In this document: positions 60,749-64,000 of the stretch, in pieces
How the letters are laid out: every line of letters starts with the position of its first letter
How positions within the stretch are numbered: the stretch's first letter is position 1
From: Cervus elaphus
Taxonomy: Eukaryota > Chordata > Mammalia > Artiodactyla > Cervidae
Length of the DNA stretch: 64,000 bases
NCBI RefSeq assembly: GCF_910594005.1
Contig: NC_057827.1
Location: forward strand, 4,588,001 to 4,652,000
Direction: 5' to 3'
The notes under the pieces: generated by a model
What the model saw: only the letters and a program-made list of their open reading frames with translations
What the model was told of the DNA's origin: nothing
Databases searched by the model: none
Made by a program: the position numbers and the translations under genes

Positions 60749-61544
60749 TTGGTCCACGGAGCTCTTTCGTGTGGCTACAGTGACCTCAGGATCCCTCTAG
60801 CCTTGAAACAGTGTTCTTGGGGTTTCTCTGCAGTGCCATCAAGGAAATCAAGGCTCCTTTCATGTGTGATGTGCAACACGGAATTGCTCTGCACGCAGTG
60901 CAGGGGAATCGGGCCTCATCTCGCAGCGAGGGGGAAGTCTCATGGTTTTTCTCGATTTACGGCGGGAACCTGGGGTATATTCTCTAGTTACGACGGGGAT
61001 GGCCCTTCCACACACGTGTTTGTACAGACATGTCAGGACTCCTGCCTAGTTGCGAGGGACAACTCGGGATTCTCCTCGAGGCTTGGCAGGGCAATTGGGA
61101 CGCCTCTCCAGCTGAGGCGGGAGACCAAGGGTCCCTTTCCACGTGCCACAGCAATCCTGGGACTCCTATCAAGTTTCACGAGGAGTCAGGCATCGTCTCC
61201 TTTGGAGGCACTGATCTACGCGTACCTCTGGAGTTTTCAAAGGATGTGAGGCCTCCGGTCGCGATGAGGTGGGGAACTAGGTCTTTCTCTGTGGTCTCCA
61301 CAGGGGATTCAGACATCCTTTCGTCTTGGGAGATGCAAGGCGAGCCTGCACTCAAGTCACCGCATGGATATCCGGCCTTATTTCGAGTCAGGGCATCGCG
61401 GTGTCCATTCCATTTGAGGCCGCAAACTCAGGGTCCCTCTCACATAGCTAGAGCTGAGAGAAGCCTCCTCTTGAGGTGCTTGTGGTAAGGTGGTATTCCT
61501 CTGGAGTCGAAGCCAGGGTCTAACCTCTCATCTCGAGTTGATTT
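60749..61544 (+). repeat. Mosaic monomer marking a two-monomer deletion (beta-gamma-delta fused)
   Basis: It begins like beta (GTGTGGCTACAG), has the gamma change CTGCAGTGCC in subrepeat 23, and continues as delta (GTGTGATG, CTCGATTTACGG, TCTCTAGTTACG, GTACAGACATG, CACCGCATGG). Neighbours are alpha on the left and epsilon-zeta on the right. Where copies at 44041 and 52792 have beta, gamma and delta as three units, this place has one. Confidence 0.85.
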
Positions 61545-63136
61545 TTGGTCCACGGAGCTCTTTCGTGTTGCTACAGTGACCTCAGGATCCCTCTAGCCTT
61601 GAAACAGTGTTCTTGGGGTTTCTCTGGAGTGCCATCAAGGAAATCAACGCTCCTTTCATGTTTAATGTGCAACACGAAATTGCTCTGCATGCAGTGCAGG
61701 AGAATCGGGCCTCATCTCGCGGCGAAGGGGAAGTCTCATGGTTTTACTCAAGTTGCGGCGGGAACCTGGGGTTTATTTTTGAGTTACGACGGGGATGGCC
61801 CTTCCAACCACGTGTTTGTTCAGCGACGTCAGGACTCCTGCCTAGTTGCGAGGGACAACTCGGGATTCTCCTCGAGGCTTGGCAGGGCAATTGGGACGCA
61901 TCTCCAGCTGAGGCGGGAAACCAAGTGTCCCTTTCCCCTTTCCACAGGAATCCTGGGACTCCTATCAAGTTTCACGAGGAGTCAGGCATCGTCTCCTTTG
62001 CAGGCACTGATCTCCGCGTACCTCTGGAGTTTTCAAAGGATGTGAGGCCTCCGGTCGCGATGAGGTGGGGAACTAGGTCTTTCTCTGTGGTCTCCACAGT
62101 GGATTCAGACATCCTTTCATCAAGGGAGATGCAAGACGAGCCTGCATTCAAGTCACTGCAGGGATATCTGGCCTTATTTCGCGACAGGGCATCGCGGTGT
62201 CCATTCCAGTTGAGGCCGCAAACTCAGGGTCCCGCTCACATACCTAGAGCTGAGAGAAGCCTCCTCTTGAGGTGCTTGTGGTAAGGTGGTATTCCTCTGG
62301 AGTCGAAGCCAGGGACTAACCTCTCATCTCGAGTTGATTTTTGGTCCACGGAGCTCTTTCGTGTTGCTACAGTGACCTCATGATCCCTCTAGCCTTGAAA
62401 CAGTGTTCTTGGGGTTTCTCTGGAGTGCCATTAAGGAAATCAAGGCTCCTTTCATGTTTGATGTGCAACACGGAATTATTCTGCATGCAGAGCAGGGGAA
62501 TTGGGCCTCATCTCGTGGCAAGGGGGAAGTCTCATGGTTTTACTCGAGTTGCGGCGGGAACCTGGGGTATATTCTCGAGTTACGACGGGGATGGCCCTTC
62601 CACCCACGTGTTTGTTCACCGACGTCAGGACTCCTGCCTAGTTGCAAGGGACAACTCGAAATTCTCCTCGAGGTTTGGCAGGGCAATTGGGACGCCTCTC
62701 CAGCTGAGGCGGGAGACCAAGGGTCCCTTTCCACGTGCCACAGGAGTCCTGGGACTCTTATCAAGATTCACGAGGAGTCAGGCATCGTCTCCTTTGGAGT
62801 CACTGATCTCCGCGTACCTCTGGAATTTTCAAAGGATGTGAGGCTTCCGGTCGCAATGAGGTGGGAAACTAAGTCTTTCTCTGTGGTCTCCACAGGGGAT
62901 TCAGACATGCTTTCGTCTTGGGAGATGCAAAACGAGCCTGCATTCAAGTAACTGCAGGGATATCCGGCCTTATTTTGAGTCAGGGCATCGCGGTGTCCAT
63001 TCCACTTGAGGCCGCAAACTCAGGGTCCCTCTCACATACCTAAAGCTGAGAGAAGCCTCCTCTTGAGGTGCTTGTGGTAAGGTGATATTTCTCTGGAGCC
63101 GAAGCCAGGGACTAACCTCTCATCTCGAGTTGATTT
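61545..63136 (+). repeat. Epsilon and zeta monomers, last copies
   Basis: They match 55974-57565 at a shift of 5,571 bp (seven monomers), with GGGACGCATCTCC in epsilon, and CTCATGATCC (losing GGATCC), GGAGTCACTG and GTGGGAAACTAAG in zeta as private changes. The zeta end carries CCTAAAGCTG and GATATTTCTCTGGAGCC as before eta units, but a different monomer follows. Confidence 0.85.
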
Positions 63137-64000
63137 TTGGTCCACGCAGCTCTTTCGTGTTGCTACAGTGACCTCAGGATCCCTCTAGCCTTGAAACAGT
63201 GTTCTTGGGGTTTCTCTGGAGTGCCATCAAGGAAATCAAGGCTCCTTTCTTGTGTGATGTGCAACAGGGAATTGCTCTGCACGCAGTGCAGGGTATCGGG
63301 CCTCATTTTGCGGCAAGCGGGAAGTCTCATGGTTTTTCCCGAGTTGCGGCGGGAACCTGGGATATATTCTCGAGTTACGACGGGGATGGCCCTTCCATAC
63401 ACGTGCTTGTTCAGTGACGTCAGGACTCCTTCCTAGTTGCGAGGGATAACTCGGGATTCTCCTCGAGGCTTGGCAGGGCAATTGGGACGCCTCTCCAGCT
63501 GAGGCGGGAGACCAAGTGTCCCTTTCCATGGGCCACAGGAATCCTGGGACTTCTATCAAGTTTCACGAGGAGTCAGGCATCGTCTCCTTTGGAGGCACTG
63601 ATCTCCGCGTACCTCTGGAGTTTTCAAAGGATGTGAGGCCTCCGGTCCCGATGAGGTGGGGAACTAGGTCTTTCTCTGAGGTCTCCACAGGGGATTCAGA
63701 CATCCTTTCATCTTGGGAGATGCAAGACGAGCCTGCATTCAAGTCACTGCAGGGATATCCGGCCTTATTTCGAGTCAGGGCATCGTGGTGTCCATTCCAC
63801 TTGAGGCCACAAACTCAGGGTCCCTCTCACATACATAGAGCTGAAAGAAGCCTCCTCTTGAAGTGCTTGTGGTAAGGTGGTATTCCTCTGGAGTCGAAGC
63901 CAGGGACTAACCTCTCATCTCGAGTTGATTCTTGGTCCACGGAGCTCTTTCGTGTTGCTACAGTGACCTCAGGATCCCTCTAGATTTGAAACAGTGTTCT
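63137..64000 (+). repeat. Last complete monomer and partial monomer at right window edge
   Basis: Unit 63137-63931 has CCACGCAGCTC, TTTCTTGTGTG, CAACAGGG, TTTTTCCCGAG, CCTTCCTAG and CATGGGCCAC as private changes; the rest is of the 315/4286 type (GCGGCAAGCGGG, GGTATCGGG). The fragment 63932-64000 begins with GATTCTTGG in place of GATTTTTGG and has CTAGATTTG instead of CTAGCCTTG. The array clearly continues beyond the window. Confidence 0.88.

Larger units (their letters stand above)
1..64000 (+). repeat. Tandem satellite array, ~795-bp monomer (probable ruminant satellite I family)
   Basis: Every part of the window can be aligned to a single monomer in one orientation. Phase points (the T of TTGGTCCAC or variant) fall at 315, 1109, 1903, 2697, 3492, 4286, 5080, 5876, 6673, 7468, 8263, 9058, 9851, 10647, 11443, 12237, 13030, 13825, 14621, 15416, 16212, 17008, 17803, 18597, 19392, 20188, 20983, 21778, 22573, 23369, 24164, 24959, 25752, 26548, 27342, 28135, 28930, 29724, 30520, 31315, 32111, 32906, 33702, 34496, 35292, 36087, 36883, 37677, 38473, 39269, 40065, 40861, 41655, 42451, 43245, 44041, 44836, 45632, 46426, 47222, 48018, 48813, 49609, 50405, 51201, 51996, 52792, 53587, 54384, 55178, 55974, 56770, 57566, 58362, 59158, 59954, 60749, 61545, 62341, 63137 and 63932. 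That is 80 complete units, mean 795.2 bp, range 793-797. GGATCC recurs once in nearly every unit (lost in the units starting 22573, 49609, 55974 and 62341). No insertion, inversion or unique spacer was seen. Assignment to pecoran satellite I rests on unit length and 31-bp substructure and is an inference; presence of a satellite array is certain. Confidence 0.98.

Noticed and set aside
1..64000. A protein family built of tandem repeats (large repetitive secreted or surface protein)
   Set aside because: Each frame ends at a fixed stop within every monomer (TGAGG near subrepeat 11 or TAAGG in subrepeat 19), and single-base indels between monomers break the frame freely. Selection on protein sequence is not apparent.
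1..64000. CRISPR array, because of regular short repeats of about 31 bp
   Set aside because: There are no identical repeats separated by unique spacers. The 31-bp blocks are contiguous, strongly diverged, and recur in the same order every 795 bp.
1..64000. Ribosomal DNA or another tandem gene array (tRNA, 5S, histone)
   Set aside because: The unit is only 795 bp, with no recognisable rRNA, tRNA or histone sequence, no T-run terminators following a conserved transcript, and no internal promoter boxes.
1..64000. Inverted monomers or palindromic junctions
   Set aside because: All 81 phase points are in the same orientation, and no monomer was found on the minus strand.

Overview
The whole 64 kb window is one uninterrupted, head-to-tail tandem satellite DNA array. 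I see no protein-coding gene, RNA gene, transposable element, CRISPR array or unique sequence. The repeat unit (monomer) averages 795.2 bp. I placed 81 phase points on the motif TTGGTCCAC (or its variants) from 315 to 63932. Consecutive points are 793-797 bp apart and every unit has the same orientation. Each monomer is itself built from 26 degenerate subrepeats of about 31 bp. The DNA is about half or slightly more G+C and unusually rich in CpG and CTCGAG.

Organism: a roughly 0.8 kb, CpG-rich satellite made of 31-bp subrepeats matches what is known of the satellite I family of pecoran ruminants (bovine 1.715 satellite, sheep/goat satellite I of about 0.82 kb, cervid satellite I of about 0.8 kb). 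The unit length fits a cervid or caprine better than cattle, whose unit is about 1.4 kb. This is recall of family properties, not an alignment, so species remains open. The location would be centromeric or pericentromeric heterochromatin.

Layout. 1-8.9 kb: a four-monomer unit with an exact 3,177-bp shift, then single diverged monomers. 9.0-12.2 kb and 17.7-20.9 kb: a four-monomer block present twice, 8,745 bp (11 monomers) apart. 13.3-16.7 kb: a three-monomer shift and a hybrid monomer. 20.9-26.9 kb: a four-monomer unit (A-B-C-D) present twice. 27.3-33.7 kb: a two-monomer-periodic domain whose monomers resemble those of the first 9 kb. 34.5-64 kb: the most homogenised part. It is built from monomer classes I call alpha, beta, gamma, delta, epsilon, zeta, eta and theta, with alpha at 35292, 40861, 44041, 52792 and 59954 (spacings of 7, 4, 11 and 9 monomers) and a 4.7 kb block repeated with an 8,751-bp shift.

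The interest lies in the organisation. Higher-order periods change along the array (2, 3, 4, 7, 9 and 11 monomers). Many monomers are mosaics of two or three classes, and their switch points often fall between subrepeats 3 and 10. This looks like repeated unequal exchange and gene conversion. Long open frames exist in several frames on both strands, but they follow from the stop-poor 31-bp repeat and I do not annotate them as genes.
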